Source: Hippasteria phrygiana
Taxonomy: Eukaryota > Echinodermata > Asteroidea > Valvatida > Goniasteridae
Reading direction: 5' to 3'
Assembly: GCA_037893225.1 (NCBI GenBank)
Contig: JAZGUH010000074.1
Span: forward strand, 248,001-312,000
DNA: 64,000 nt
The notes beneath the pieces were generated by a model. It was not told the DNA's origin. It saw only the letters and a program-made list of their open reading frames with translations, and did no database searches. Position 1 is the first letter of the stretch. Each line of letters begins with the position of its first letter. Below are positions 10,507-21,291 of the stretch, piece after piece. Made by a program: the position numbers and the translations under genes.

Positions 10507-10588
10507 GACGAGGTCGCCGAGTGGTTAAGGCGATGGACTGCTAATCCATTGTGCTCTGCACGCGTGGGTTCGAATTCCATCCTCGTCG
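10507..10588 (+). tRNA. tRNA-Ser(GCT), U18
   Basis: G9C in box A and C61T, as U15. Confidence 0.85.
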
Positions 10589-10771
10589 AAATTCAGTGTT
10601 TTTGGAAGCTTTTTATGTCTTCTTTGCCTTTAAGTGCAGCCATTGTTTACTTTTGTTTCAAGTAAGAATTACATGGAATTGTATGTGTTACGTTTTGTAA
10701 GTTTCTTCCAAGATCACCCTCCTCACTTCTCGACGGTAGACGTTTTAAGCTTCCTTTGAAATATGCAGCAA

Positions 10772-10845
10772 GTCCCCGTGGCGTAATGGATCAGCGCGTT
10801 GGACTTCTAATTCAAAGGTTCCGGGTTCGAGTCCCGGCGGGGTTG
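10772..10845 (+). tRNA. tRNA-Arg(TCT), U18
   Basis: CGGGGTT acceptor end (U2 opposite U71). Confidence 0.87.
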
Positions 10846-11120
10846 AACTTTTGTGTGTGTCCGAACTATTTTTTGTTGAATATTTTGTCCCGATTTTCCT
10901 TCACCATTTGATGTTTGTTCAGGAACTCTCCCATCTCTTTGTCACGACCTAAAGTTCCGAGTGACCACCAATACCAGTTAATAACACACTTTATGTATCC
11001 TCGATTACAGTGTCAAAGGTTGGAAATTAAACATTTGCTGATTGTCGCAGATCATACCATATGCATTTCGAAGCCAGAAAGTAATAATTTTCTAAAAGTT
11101 CTTAAATTCCCCTGTTGTGA

Positions 11121-11202
11121 GACGAGGTGGCCGAGTGGTTAAGGCGATGGACTGCTAATCCATTGTGCTCTGCACGCGTGGGTTTGAATCCCATCCTCGT
11201 CG
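11121..11202 (+). tRNA. tRNA-Ser(GCT), U19
   Basis: Box B reads GGTTTGAATCC: the nearly invariant C56 is T, which hits both TFIIIC binding and the G19-C56 contact. Confidence 0.82.
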
Positions 11203-11384
11203 AAATTCAGTGTTTTTGGAAGCTGTTTATGTCTTCTTTGCCTTAAGTGCAGCCATCGTATACTTTTGTTTCGAGTAAGAATTTCATGGAATTGTATGTG
11301 TTACGTTTCGTAAGTTTCTTCCCAGATCACCCTCCTCACTTCTCGACGGTAGAGGTTTTAAGCTTCCTTTGAAGTATCCAGCAA

Positions 11385-11458
11385 GTCCCCGTGGCGTAAT
11401 GGATCAGCGCGTTGGACTTCTAATTCAAAGGTTCCGGGTTCGAGTCCCGGCGGGGATG
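11385..11458 (+). tRNA. tRNA-Arg(TCT), U19
   Basis: Exact Arg consensus. Confidence 0.95.
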
Positions 11459-11735
11459 AACTTTTGTGTGTGTCCGAACTATTTTTTGTTGAATATTTTG
11501 TCCCGATTTTCCTTCACCATTTGATGTTTGTTCAGGAACTCTCCCATCTCTTTGTCACGACCTAAAGTTCCGAGTGACCACCAATACCAGTTAATAACAC
11601 ACTTTATGTATCCTCGATTACAGTGTCAAAGGTTGGAAATTTAACATTTGCTGATTGTCGCAGATCATACCTATATGCATTTCGAAGCCAGAAAGTAATG
11701 ATTTTTCTAAACGTTTTTAATTTGCACTGTTGTGA

Positions 11736-11817
11736 GACGAGGTGGCCGAGTGGTTAAGGCGATGGACTGCTAATCCGTTGTGCTCTGCACGCGTTGGTTC
11801 GAATCCCATCCTCGTCG
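11736..11817 (+). tRNA. tRNA-Ser(GCT), U20
   Basis: Anticodon stem TCCGT (U-G wobble) and T-stem GTTGG (U51 opposite C63). Confidence 0.85.
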
Positions 11818-11999
11818 AAATTCAGTGTTTTTGGAAGCTTTTTATGTCTTCTTTGCCTTAAGTGCAGCCATCGTTTACTTTTGTTTCAAGTAAGAATTAC
11901 ATGGAATTGTATGTGTTACGTTTCGTAAGTTTCTTCCCAGATCACCCTCCTCACTTCTCGACGGTAGAAGTTTTAAGCTTCCTTTGAAGTATCCAACAA

Positions 12000-12073
12000 G
12001 TCCCCGTGGCCTAATGGATCAGCGCGTTGGACTTCTAATTCAAAGGTTCCGGGTTCGAGTCCCGGCGGGGATG
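12000..12073 (+). tRNA. tRNA-Arg(TCT), U20
   Basis: D-stem GCCT instead of GCGT (C12 opposite C23). Confidence 0.88.
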
Positions 12074-12350
12074 AACTTTTGTGTGTGTCCGAACTATTTT
12101 TTGTTGAATATTTTGTCCCGATTTTCCTTCACCATTTGATGTTTGTTCAGGAACTCTCCCATCTCTTTGTCACGACCTAAAGTTCCGAGTGACCACCAAT
12201 ACCAGTTAATAACACACTTTATGTATCCTCGATTACAGTGTCAAAGGTTGGAAATTAAACATTTGCTGATTGTCGCAGATCATACATATATGCTTTTCGA
12301 AGCCAGAAAGTAATGATTTTTCTAAAAGTTCTTAAATTCCACTGTTGTGA

Positions 12351-12432
12351 GACGAGGTGGCCGAGTGATTAAGGCGATGGACTGCTAATCCATTGTGCAC
12401 TGCACGCGTGGGTTCGAATCACATCCTCGACG
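12351..12432 (+). tRNA. tRNA-Ser(GCT), U21, G19A
   Basis: Copy of U17 Ser with the same three lesions. Confidence 0.75.
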
Positions 12433-12614
12433 AAATTCAGTGTTTTTGGAAACTGTTTATGTCTTCTTTGCCTTAAGTGCAGCCATCGTATACTTTTGTT
12501 TCGAGTAAGAATTTCATGGAATTGTATGTGTTACGTTTCGTAAGTTTCTTCCCAGATCACCCTCCTCACTTCTCGACGGTAGAGGTTTTAAGCTTCCTTT
12601 GAAGTATCCAGCAA

Positions 12615-12688
12615 GTCCCCGTGGCGTAATGGATCAGCGCGTTGGACTTTTAATTCAAAGGTTCCGGGTTCGAGTCCCGGCGAGGATG
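12615..12688 (+). tRNA. tRNA-Arg body with TTT (Lys) anticodon, U21
   Basis: Anticodon TTT at 12649-12651; copy of U17 Arg carried by the 4-unit duplication. Confidence 0.77.
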
Positions 12689-12964
12689 AACTTTTGTGTG
12701 TGTCCGAACTATTTTTTGTTGAATATTTTGTCCCGATTTTCCTTCACCATTTGATGCTTGTTCAGGAACTCTCCCATCTCTTTGTCACAACCTAAAGTTC
12801 CGAGTGACCACCAATACCAGTTAATAACACACTTTATGTATCCTCGATTACAGTGTCAAAGGTTGGAAATTAAACATTTGCTGATTGTCGCAGATCATAC
12901 CATATGCATTTCGAAGCCAGAAAGTAATGATTTTTCTAAAAGTTTTTAAAATCCACTGTTGTGA

Positions 12965-13046
12965 GACGAGGTCGCCGAGTGGTTAAGGCGATGGACTGCT
13001 AATCCATTGTGCTCTGCACGCGTGGGTTCGAATTCCATCCTCGTCG
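12965..13046 (+). tRNA. tRNA-Ser(GCT), U22
   Basis: G9C and C61T, copy of U18. Confidence 0.85.
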
Positions 13047-13229
13047 AAATTCAGTGTTTTTGGAAGCTTTTTATGTCTTCTTTGCCTTTAAGTGCAGCCA
13101 TTGTTTACTTTTGTTTCAAGTAAGAATTACATGGAATTGTATGTGTTACGTTTTGTAAGTTTCTTCCAAGATCACCCTCCTCACTTCTCGACGGTAGACG
13201 TTTTAAGCTTCCTTTGAAATATGCAGCAA

Positions 13230-13303
13230 GTCCCCGTGGCGTAATGGATCAGCGCGTTGGACTTCTAATTCAAAGGTTCCGGGTTCGAGTCCCGGCGGGG
13301 TTG
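13230..13303 (+). tRNA. tRNA-Arg(TCT), U22
   Basis: CGGGGTT acceptor end. Confidence 0.87.
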
Positions 13304-13578
13304 AACTTTTGTGTGTGTCCGAACTATTTTTTGTTGAATATTTTGTCCCGATTTTCCTTCACCATTTGATGTTTGTTCAGGAACTCTCCCATCTCTTTGT
13401 CACGACCTAAAGTTCCGAGTGACCACCAATACCAGTTAATAACACACTTTATGTATCCTCGATTACAGTGTCAAAGGTTGGAAATTAAACATTTGCTGAT
13501 TGTCGCAGATCATACCATATGCATTTCGAAGCCAGAAAGTAATAATTTTCTAAAAGTTCTTAAATTCCCCTGTTGTGA

Positions 13579-13660
13579 GACGAGGTGGCCGAGTGGTTAA
13601 GGCGATGGACTGCTAATCCATTGTGCTCTGCACGCGTGGGTTTGAATCCCATCCTCGTCG
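13579..13660 (+). tRNA. tRNA-Ser(GCT), U23
   Basis: Box B C56T, copy of U19. Confidence 0.82.
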
Positions 13661-13842
13661 AAATTCAGTGTTTTTGGAAGCTGTTTATGTCTTCTTTGCC
13701 TTAAGTGCAGCCATCGTATACTTTTGTTTCGAGTAAGAATTTCATGGAATTGTATGTGTTACGTTTCGTAAGTTTCTTCCCAGATCACCCTCCTCACTTC
13801 TCGACGGTAGAGGTTTTAAGCTTCCTTTGAAGTATCCAGCAA

Positions 13843-13916
13843 GTCCCCGTGGCGTAATGGATCAGCGCGTTGGACTTCTAATTCAAAGGTTCCGGGTTCG
13901 AGTCCCGGCGGGGATG
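13843..13916 (+). tRNA. tRNA-Arg(TCT), U23
   Basis: Exact Arg consensus. Confidence 0.95.
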
Positions 13917-14193
13917 AACTTTTGTGTGTGTCCGAACTATTTTTTGTTGAATATTTTGTCCCGATTTTCCTTCACCATTTGATGTTTGTTCAGGAACTCT
14001 CCCATCTCTTTGTCACGACCTAAAGTTCCGAGTGACCACCAATACCAGTTAATAACACACTTTATGTATCCTCGATTACAGTGTCAAAGGTTGGAAATTT
14101 AACATTTGCTGATTGTCGCAGATCATACCTATATGCATTTCGAAGCCAGAAAGTAATGATTTTTCTAAACGTTTTTAATTTGCACTGTTGTGA

Positions 14194-14275
14194 GACGAGG
14201 TGGCCGAGTGGTTAAGGCGATGGACTGCTAATCCGTTGTGCTCTGCACGCGTTGGTTCGAATCCCATCCTCGTCG
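14194..14275 (+). tRNA. tRNA-Ser(GCT), U24
   Basis: TCCGT and GTTGG changes, copy of U20. Confidence 0.85.
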
Positions 14276-14457
14276 AAATTCAGTGTTTTTGGAAGCTTTT
14301 TATGTCTTCTTTGCCTTAAGTGCAGCCATCGTTTACTTTTGTTTCAAGTAAGAATTACATGGAATTGTATGTGTTACGTTTCGTAAGTTTCTTCCCAGAT
14401 CACCCTCCTCACTTCTCGACGGTAGAAGTTTTAAGCTTCCTTTGAAGTATCCAACAA

Positions 14458-14531
14458 GTCCCCGTGGCCTAATGGATCAGCGCGTTGGACTTCTAATTCA
14501 AAGGTTCCGGGTTCGAGTCCCGGCGGGGATG
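14458..14531 (+). tRNA. tRNA-Arg(TCT), U24
   Basis: GCCT D-stem. Confidence 0.88.
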
Positions 14532-14808
14532 AACTTTTGTGTGTGTCCGAACTATTTTTTGTTGAATATTTTGTCCCGATTTTCCTTCACCATTTGATGT
14601 TTGTTCAGGAACTCTCCCATCTCTTTGTCACGACCTAAAGTTCCGAGTGACCACCAATACCAGTTAATAACACACTTTATGTATCCTCGATTACAGTGTC
14701 AAAGGTTGGAAATTTAACATTTGCTGATTGTCGCAGATCATACCTATATGCATTTCGAAGCCAGAAAGTAATGATTTTTCTAAACGTTTTTAATTTGCAC
14801 TGTTGTGA

Positions 14809-14890
14809 GACGAGGTGGCCGAGTGGTTAAGGCGATGGACTGCTAATCCGTTGTGCTCTGCACGCGTTGGTTCGAATCCCATCCTCGTCG
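14809..14890 (+). tRNA. tRNA-Ser(GCT), U25
   Basis: Same as U24: single-unit duplication. Confidence 0.85.
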
Positions 14891-15072
14891 AAATTCAGTG
14901 TTTTTGGAAGCTTTTTATGTCTTCTTTGCCTTAAGTGCAGCCATCGTTTACTTTTGTTTCAAGTAAGAATTACATGGAATTGTATGTGTTACGTTTCGTA
15001 AGTTTCTTCCCAGATCACCCTCCTCACTTCTCGACGGTAGAAGTTTTAAGCTTCCTTTGAAGTATCCAACAA

Positions 15073-15146
15073 GTCCCCGTGGCCTAATGGATCAGCGCGT
15101 TGGACTTCTAATTCAAAGGTTCTGGGTTCGAGTCCTGGCGGGGATG
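15073..15146 (+). tRNA. tRNA-Arg(TCT), U25
   Basis: GCCT D-stem; T-stem CTGGG/CCTGG keeps pairing through two wobbles. Confidence 0.87.
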
Positions 15147-15423
15147 AACTTTTGTGTGTGTCCGAACTATTTTTTGTTGAATATTTTGTCCCGATTTTCC
15201 TTCACCATTTGATGTTTGTTCAGGAACTCTCCCATCTCTTTGTCACAACCTAAAGTTCCGAGTGACCACCAATACCGGTTAATAACACACTTTATGTATC
15301 CTCGATTACAGTGACAAAGGTTGGAAATTAAACATTTGCTGATTGTCGCAGATCATACCTATATGCATTTCGAAGCCAGAAAGTAATGATTTTTCTAAAA
15401 GTTCTTAAATTCCACTGTAGTGA

Positions 15424-15505
15424 GACGAGGTGGCCGAGTGGTTAAGGCGATGGACTGCTAATCCATTGTGCTCTGTACGCGTGGGTTCGAATCCCATCCT
15501 CGTCG
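15424..15505 (+). tRNA. tRNA-Ser(GCT), U26
   Basis: One change from consensus, GTAC in the variable-arm stem (G-U pair). Confidence 0.93.
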
Positions 15506-15687
15506 AAATTCAGTGTTTTTGGAAGCTTTTTATGTCTTCTTTGCCTTAAGTGCAGCCATCGTTTACTTTTGTTTCAAGTAAGAATTACATGGAATTGTAT
15601 GTGTTACGTTTCGTAAGTTTCTTCCCAGATCACCCTCCTCACTTCTCGACGGTAGAAGTTTTAAGCTTCCTTTGAAATATCCAGCAA

Positions 15688-15761
15688 GTCCCCGTGGCGT
15701 AATGGATCAGCGCGTTGGACTTCTAATTCAAAGGTTCCGGGTTCGAGTCCCGGCGGGGATG
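15688..15761 (+). tRNA. tRNA-Arg(TCT), U26
   Basis: Exact Arg consensus. Confidence 0.95.
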
Positions 15762-16036
15762 AACTTTTGTGTGTGTCCGAACTATTTTTTGTTGAATATT
15801 TTGTCCCGATTTTCCTTCACCATTTGATGTTTGTTCAGGAACTCTCCCATCTCTTTGTCACGACCTAAAGTTCCGAGTGACCACCAATACCAGTTAATAA
15901 CACACTTTATGTATCCTCGATTACAGTGTCAAAGGTTGGAAATTAAACATTTGCTGATTGTCGCAGATCATACCATATGCATTTCGAAGCCAGAAAGTAA
16001 GAATTTTCTAAATGTTTTTAAATTCCACTGTTGTGA

Positions 16037-16118
16037 GATGAGGTGGCAGAGTTGTTAAGGCGATGGACTGCTGATCCATTGTGCTCTGCACGCGTGGGTT
16101 CGAATCCCATCCTCGTCG
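16037..16118 (+). tRNA. tRNA-Ser(GCT), U27, GATGAGG type with lost G18
   Basis: GCAGAGTTG D arm, loop CTGCTGA. Possible pseudogene. Confidence 0.78.
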
Positions 16119-16300
16119 AAATTCAGTGTTTTTGGAAGCTGTTTATGTCTTCTTTGCCTTAAGTGCAGCCATCGTATACTTTTGTTTCGAGTAAGAATTA
16201 CATGGAATTGTATGTGTTACGTTTCGTAAGTTTCTTCCCAGATCACCCTCCTCACTTCTCGACGGTAGAGGTTTTAAGCTTCCTTTAAAATATCCAGCAA

Positions 16301-16374
16301 GTCCCAGTGGCTGAATGGATCAGCGCGTTGGACTTCTAATTCAAAGGTTTCGGGTTCGAGTCTCGGCGGGGATG
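16301..16374 (+). tRNA. tRNA-Arg(TCT), U27
   Basis: GTCCCAG acceptor, D-stem GCTG, T-stem TCGGG/CTCGG: three altered helices, probably impaired. Confidence 0.75.
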
Positions 16375-16651
16375 AACTTTTGTGTGTGTCCGAACTATTT
16401 TTTGTTGAATATTTTGTCCCGATTTTCCTTCACCATTTGAAGTTTGTTCAGGAACTCTCCCATCTCTTTGTCACAACCTAAAGTTCCGAGTGACCACCAA
16501 TACCGGTTAATAACACACTTTATGTATCCTCGATTACAGTGTCAAAGGTTGGAAATTAAACATTTGCTGATTGTCGCAGATCATACATATATGCTTTTCG
16601 AAGCCAGAAAGTAATGATTTTTCTAAAAGTTCTTAAATTCCACTGTTGTGA

Positions 16652-16733
16652 GACGAGGTGGCCGAGTGGTTAAGGCGATGGACTGCTAATCCGTTGTGCT
16701 CTGCACGCGTGGGTTCGAATCCCATCCTCGTCG
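16652..16733 (+). tRNA. tRNA-Ser(GCT), U28
   Basis: Only change is TCCGT in the anticodon stem (U-G wobble). Confidence 0.93.
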
Positions 16734-16915
16734 AAATTCAGTGTTTTTGGAAGCTTTTTATGTCTTCTTTGCCTTAAGTGCAGCCATCGTTTACTTTTGT
16801 TTCAAGTAAGAATTACATGGAATTGTATGTGTTACGTTTCGTAAGTTTCTTCCCAGATCACCCTACTCACTTCTCGACGGTAGAAGTTTTAAGCTTCCTT
16901 TGAAGTATCCAGCAA

Positions 16916-16989
16916 GTCCCCGTGGCGTAATGGATCAGCGCGTTAGACTTCTAATTCAAAGGTTCCGGGTTCGAGTCCTGGCGGGGATG
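16916..16989 (+). tRNA. tRNA-Arg(TCT), U28
   Basis: Anticodon stem TTAGA (A29 opposite C41); T-stem CCTGG wobble. Confidence 0.87.
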
Positions 16990-17266
16990 AACTTTTGTGT
17001 GTGTCCGAACTATTTTTTGTTGAATATTTTGTCCCGATTTTCCTTCACCATTTGATGTTTGTTCAGGAACTCTCCCATCTCTTTGTCACAACCTAAAGTT
17101 CCGAGTGACCACCAATACCGGTTAATAACACACTTTATGTATCCTCGATTACAGTGTCAAAGGTTGGAAATTAAACATTTGCTGATTGTCGCAGATCATA
17201 CCTATATGCATTTCGAAGCCAGAAAGTAATGATATTTCTAAAAGTTCTTAAATCGCACTGTTGTGA

Positions 17267-17348
17267 GACGAGGTGGCCGAGTGGTTAAGGCGATGGACTG
17301 CTAATCCATTGTGCTCTGCACGCGTGGGTTCGAATCCTATCCTCGTCG
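17267..17348 (+). tRNA. tRNA-Ser(GCT), U29
   Basis: T-stem CCTAT (G51-U63 wobble) only. Confidence 0.93.
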
Positions 17349-17530
17349 AAATTCAGTGTTTTTGGAAGCTGTTTATGTCTTCTTTGCCTTAAGTGCAGCC
17401 ATCGTTTACTTTTGTTTCAAGTAAGAATTACATGGAATTGTATGTGTTACGTTTCGTAAGTTTCTTCCCAGATCACCCTCCTCACTTCTCGACGGTAGAA
17501 GTTTTAAGCTTCCTTTGAAGTATCCAGCAA

Positions 17531-17604
17531 GTCCCCGTGGCCTAATGGATCAGCGCGTTGGACTTCTAATTCAAAGGTTCCGGGTTCGAGTCCTGGCGGG
17601 GATG
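17531..17604 (+). tRNA. tRNA-Arg(TCT), U29
   Basis: GCCT D-stem mismatch and CCTGG wobble. Confidence 0.87.
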
Positions 17605-17881
17605 AACTTTTGTGTGTGTCCGAACTATTTTTTGTTGAATATTTTGTCCCGATTTTCCTTCACCATTTGATGTTTGTTCAGGAACTCTCCCATCTCTTTG
17701 TCACAACCTAAAGTTCCGAGTGACCACCAATACCGGTTAATAACACACTTTATGTATCCTCGATTACAGTGACAAAGGTTGGAAATTAAACATTTGCTGA
17801 TTGTCGCAGATCATACCTATATGCATTTCGAAGCCAGAAAGTAATGATTTTTCTAAAAGTTCTTAAATTCCACTGTAGTGA

Positions 17882-17963
17882 GACGAGGTGGCCGAGTGGT
17901 TAAGGCGACGGACTGCTAATCCATTGTGCTCTGCACGCGTGGGTTCGAATCCCATCCTCGTCG
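17882..17963 (+). tRNA. tRNA-Ser(GCT), U30
   Basis: Anticodon stem ACGGA (C28 opposite A42). Confidence 0.88.
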
Positions 17964-18145
17964 AAATTCAGTGTTTTTGGAAGCTTTTTATGTCTTCTTT
18001 GCCTTAAGTGCAGCCATCGTTTACTTTTGTTTCAAGTAAGAATTACATGGAATTGTATGTGTTACGTTTCGTAAGTTTCTTCCCAGATCACCCTCCTCAC
18101 TTCTCGACGGTAGAAGTTTTAAGCTTCCTTTGAAATATCCAGCAA

Positions 18146-18219
18146 GTCCCCGTGGCGTAATGGATCAGCGCGTTGGACTTCTAATTCAAAGGTTCCGGGT
18201 TCGAGTCCCGGCGGGGATG
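18146..18219 (+). tRNA. tRNA-Arg(TCT), U30
   Basis: Exact Arg consensus. Confidence 0.95.
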
Positions 18220-18494
18220 AACTTTTGTGTGTGTCCGAACTATTTTTTGTTGAATATTTTGTCCCGATTTTCCTTCACCATTTGATGTTTGTTCAGGAAC
18301 TCTCCCATCTCTTTGTCACGACCTAAAGTTCCGAGTGACCACCAATACCAGTTAATAACACACTTTATGTATCCTCGATTACAGTGTCAAAGGTTGGAAA
18401 TTAAACATTTGCTGATTGTCGCAGATCATACCATATGCATTTCGAAGCCAGAAAGTAAGAATTTTCTAAATGTTTTTAAATTCCACTGTTGTGA

Positions 18495-18576
18495 GATGAG
18501 GTGGCAGAGTTGTTAAGGCGATGGACTGCTGATCCATTGTGCTCTGCACGCGTGGGTTCGAATCCCATCCTCGTCG
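18495..18576 (+). tRNA. tRNA-Ser(GCT), U31, GATGAGG type with lost G18
   Basis: Copy of U27 Ser. Possible pseudogene. Confidence 0.78.
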
Positions 18577-18758
18577 AAATTCAGTGTTTTTGGAAGCTGT
18601 TTATGTCTTCTTTGCCTTAAGTGCAGCCATCGTATACTTTTGTTTCGAGTAAGAATTACATGGAATTGTATGTGTTACGTTTCGTAAGTTTCTTCCCAGA
18701 TCACCCTCCTCACTTCTCGACGGTAGAGGTTTTAAGCTTCCTTTAAAATATCCAGCAA

Positions 18759-18832
18759 GTCCCAGTGGCTGAATGGATCAGCGCGTTGGACTTCTAATTC
18801 AAAGGTTTCGGGTTCGAGTCTCGGCGGGGATG
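18759..18832 (+). tRNA. tRNA-Arg(TCT), U31
   Basis: Copy of U27 Arg with three altered helices. Confidence 0.75.
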
Positions 18833-19109
18833 AACTTTTGTGTGTGTCCGAACTATTTTTTGTTGAATATTTTGTCCCGATTTTCCTTCACCATTTGAAG
18901 TTTGTTCAGGAACTCTCCCATCTCTTTGTCACAACCTAAAGTTCCGAGTGACCACCAATACCGGTTAATAACACACTTTATGTATCCTCGATTACAGTGT
19001 CAAAGGTTGGAAATTAAACATTTGCTGATTGTCGCAGATCATACATATATGCTTTTCGAAGCCAGAAAGTAATGATTTTTCTAAAAGTTCTTAAATTCCA
19101 CTGTTGTGA

Positions 19110-19191
19110 GACGAGGTGGCCGAGTGGTTAAGGCGATGGACTGCTAATCCGTTGTGCTCTGCACGCGTGGGTTCGAATCCCATCCTCGTCG
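19110..19191 (+). tRNA. tRNA-Ser(GCT), U32
   Basis: TCCGT wobble only. Confidence 0.93.
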
Positions 19192-19373
19192 AAATTCAGT
19201 GTTTTTGGAAGCTTTTTATGTCTTCTTTGCCTTAAGTGCAGCCATCGTTTACTTTTGTTTCAAGTAAGAATTACATGGAATTGTATGTGTTACGTTTCGT
19301 AAGTTTCTTCCCAGATCACCCTACTCACTTCTCGACGGTAGAAGTTTTAAGCTTCCTTTGAAGTATCCAGCAA

Positions 19374-19447
19374 GTCCCCGTGGCGTAATGGATCAGCGCG
19401 TTAGACTTCTAATTCAAAGGTTCCGGGTTCGAGTCCTGGCGGGGATG
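19374..19447 (+). tRNA. tRNA-Arg(TCT), U32
   Basis: TTAGA anticodon stem and CCTGG, copy of U28. Confidence 0.87.
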
Positions 19448-19724
19448 AACTTTTGTGTGTGTCCGAACTATTTTTTGTTGAATATTTTGTCCCGATTTTC
19501 CTTCACCATTTGATGTTTGTTCAGGAACTCTCCCATCTCTTTGTCACAACCTAAAGTTCCGAGTGACCACCAATACCGGTTAATAACACACTTTATGTAT
19601 CCTCGATTACAGTGTCAAAGGTTGGAAATTAAACATTTGCTGATTGTCGCAGATCATACCTATATGCATTTCGAAGCCAGAAAGTAATGATATTTCTAAA
19701 AGTTCTTAAATCGCACTGTTGTGA

Positions 19725-19806
19725 GACGAGGTGGCCGAGTGGTTAAGGCGATGGACTGCTAATCCATTGTGCTCTGCACGCGTGGGTTCGAATCCTATCC
19801 TCGTCG
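19725..19806 (+). tRNA. tRNA-Ser(GCT), U33
   Basis: CCTAT T-stem wobble only. Confidence 0.93.
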
Positions 19807-19988
19807 AAATTCAGTGTTTTTGGAAGCTGTTTATGTCTTCTTTGCCTTAAGTGCAGCCATCGTTTACTTTTGTTTCAAGTAAGAATTACATGGAATTGTA
19901 TGTGTTACGTTTCGTAAGTTTCTTCCCAGATCACCCTCCTCACTTCTCGACGGTAGAAGTTTTAAGCTTCCTTTGAAGTATCCAGCAA

Positions 19989-20062
19989 GTCCCCGTGGCC
20001 TAATGGATCAGCGCGTTGGACTTCTAATTCAAAGGTTCCGGGTTCGAGTCCTGGCGGGGATG
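19989..20062 (+). tRNA. tRNA-Arg(TCT), U33
   Basis: GCCT D-stem and CCTGG, copy of U29. Confidence 0.87.
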
Positions 20063-20339
20063 AACTTTTGTGTGTGTCCGAACTATTTTTTGTTGAATAT
20101 TTTGTCCCGATTTTCCTTCACCATTTGATGTTTGTTCAGGAACTCTCCCATCTCTTTGTCACAACCTAAAGTTCCGAGTGACCACCAATACCGGTTAATA
20201 ACACACTTTATGTATCCTCGATTACAGTGACAAAGGTTGGAAATTAAACATTTGCTGATTGTCGCAGATCATACCTATATGCATTTCGAAGCCAGAAAGT
20301 AATGATTTTTCTAAAAGTTCTTAAATTCCACTGTAGTGA

Positions 20340-20421
20340 GACGAGGTGGCCGAGTGGTTAAGGCGACGGACTGCTAATCCATTGTGCTCTGCACGCGTGG
20401 GTTCGAATCCCATCCTCGTCG
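20340..20421 (+). tRNA. tRNA-Ser(GCT), U34
   Basis: ACGGA anticodon stem, shared only with U30. Confidence 0.88.
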
Positions 20422-20603
20422 AAATTCAGTGTTTTTGGAAGCTTTTTATGTCTTCTTTGCCTTAAGTGCAGCCATCGTTTACTTTTGTTTCAAGTAAGAA
20501 TTACATGGAATTGTATGTGTTACGTTTCGTAAGTTTCTTCCCAGATCACCCTCCTCACTTCTCGACGGTAGAAGTTTTAAGCTTCCTTTGAAATATCCAG
20601 CAA

Positions 20604-20677
20604 GTCCCCGTGGCGTAATGGATCAGCGCGTTGGACTTCTAATTCAAAGGTTCCGGGTTCGAGTCCCGGCGGGGATG
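20604..20677 (+). tRNA. tRNA-Arg(TCT), U34
   Basis: Exact Arg consensus. Confidence 0.95.
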
Positions 20678-20952
20678 AACTTTTGTGTGTGTCCGAACTA
20701 TTTTTTGTTGAATATTTTGTCCCGATTTTCCTTCACCATTTGATGTTTGTTCAGGAACTCTCCCATCTCTTTGTCACGACCTGAAGTTCCGAGTGACCAC
20801 CAATACCAGTTAATAACACACTTTATGTATCCTCGATTACAGTGTCAAAGGTTGGAAATTAAACATTTGCTGATTGTCGCAGATCATACCATATGCATTT
20901 CGAAGCCAGAAAGTAATAATTTTCTAAATGTTTTTAAATTCCACTGTTGTGA

Positions 20953-21035
20953 GATGAGGTTGGCAGAGTTGTTAAGGCGATGGACTGCTGATCCATTGTG
21001 CTCTGCACGCGTGGGTTCGAATCCCATCCTCGTCG
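20953..21035 (+). tRNA. tRNA-Ser(GCT), U35, 1-nt insertion
   Basis: 83 nt: GATGAGGTTGGCAG has an extra T between acceptor and D arm (about 20960-20961), on top of the GCAGAGTTG D arm. Probably a pseudogene; last GATGAGG copy in the window. Confidence 0.7.
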
Positions 21036-21217
21036 AAATTCAGTGTTTTTGGAAGCTGTTTATGTCTTCTTTGCCTTAAGTGCAGCCATCGTATACTTTT
21101 GTTTCGAGTAAGAATTTCATGGAATTGTATGTGTTACGTTTCGTAAGTTTCTTCCCAGATCACCCTCCTCACTTCTCGACGGTAGAAGTTTTAAGCTTCC
21201 TTTGAAATATCCAGCAA

Positions 21218-21291
21218 GTCCCCGTGGCGTAATGGATCAGCGCGTTGGACTTCTAATTCAAAGGTTCCGGGTTCGAGTCCCGGCGGGGATG
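21218..21291 (+). tRNA. tRNA-Arg(TCT), U35
   Basis: Exact Arg consensus. Confidence 0.95.

Larger units (their letters stand above)
9893..14808 (+). repeat. Higher-order repeat: 4-unit block of 2458 bp, two copies
   Basis: U17-U20 (9893-12350) and U21-U24 (12351-14808) share the same order of variants: Ser D-loop GTGATTAAG with Arg anticodon TTT; Ser TCGCCG with Arg GGGGTT end; Ser GGTTTGAATCC; Ser GCGTTGG with Arg GCCT D-stem. U25 is one further copy of the fourth unit. Confidence 0.9.
15424..21035 (+). repeat. Higher-order repeat: 4-unit block of 2458 bp, two full copies and part of a third
   Basis: U26-U29, U30-U33 and U34-U35 begin at 15424, 17882 and 20340. Each starts with a Ser gene preceded by CTGTAGTGA, followed by a GATGAGG Ser gene. 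U30 and U34 share a private change (ACGGA anticodon stem) absent from U26, so the third copy derives from the second. Confidence 0.88.

Noticed and set aside
20747..21079. 110-codon open frame
   Set aside because: It is the same spacer frame extended by the 1-nt insertion in the U35 Ser gene, reading straight through the tRNA.
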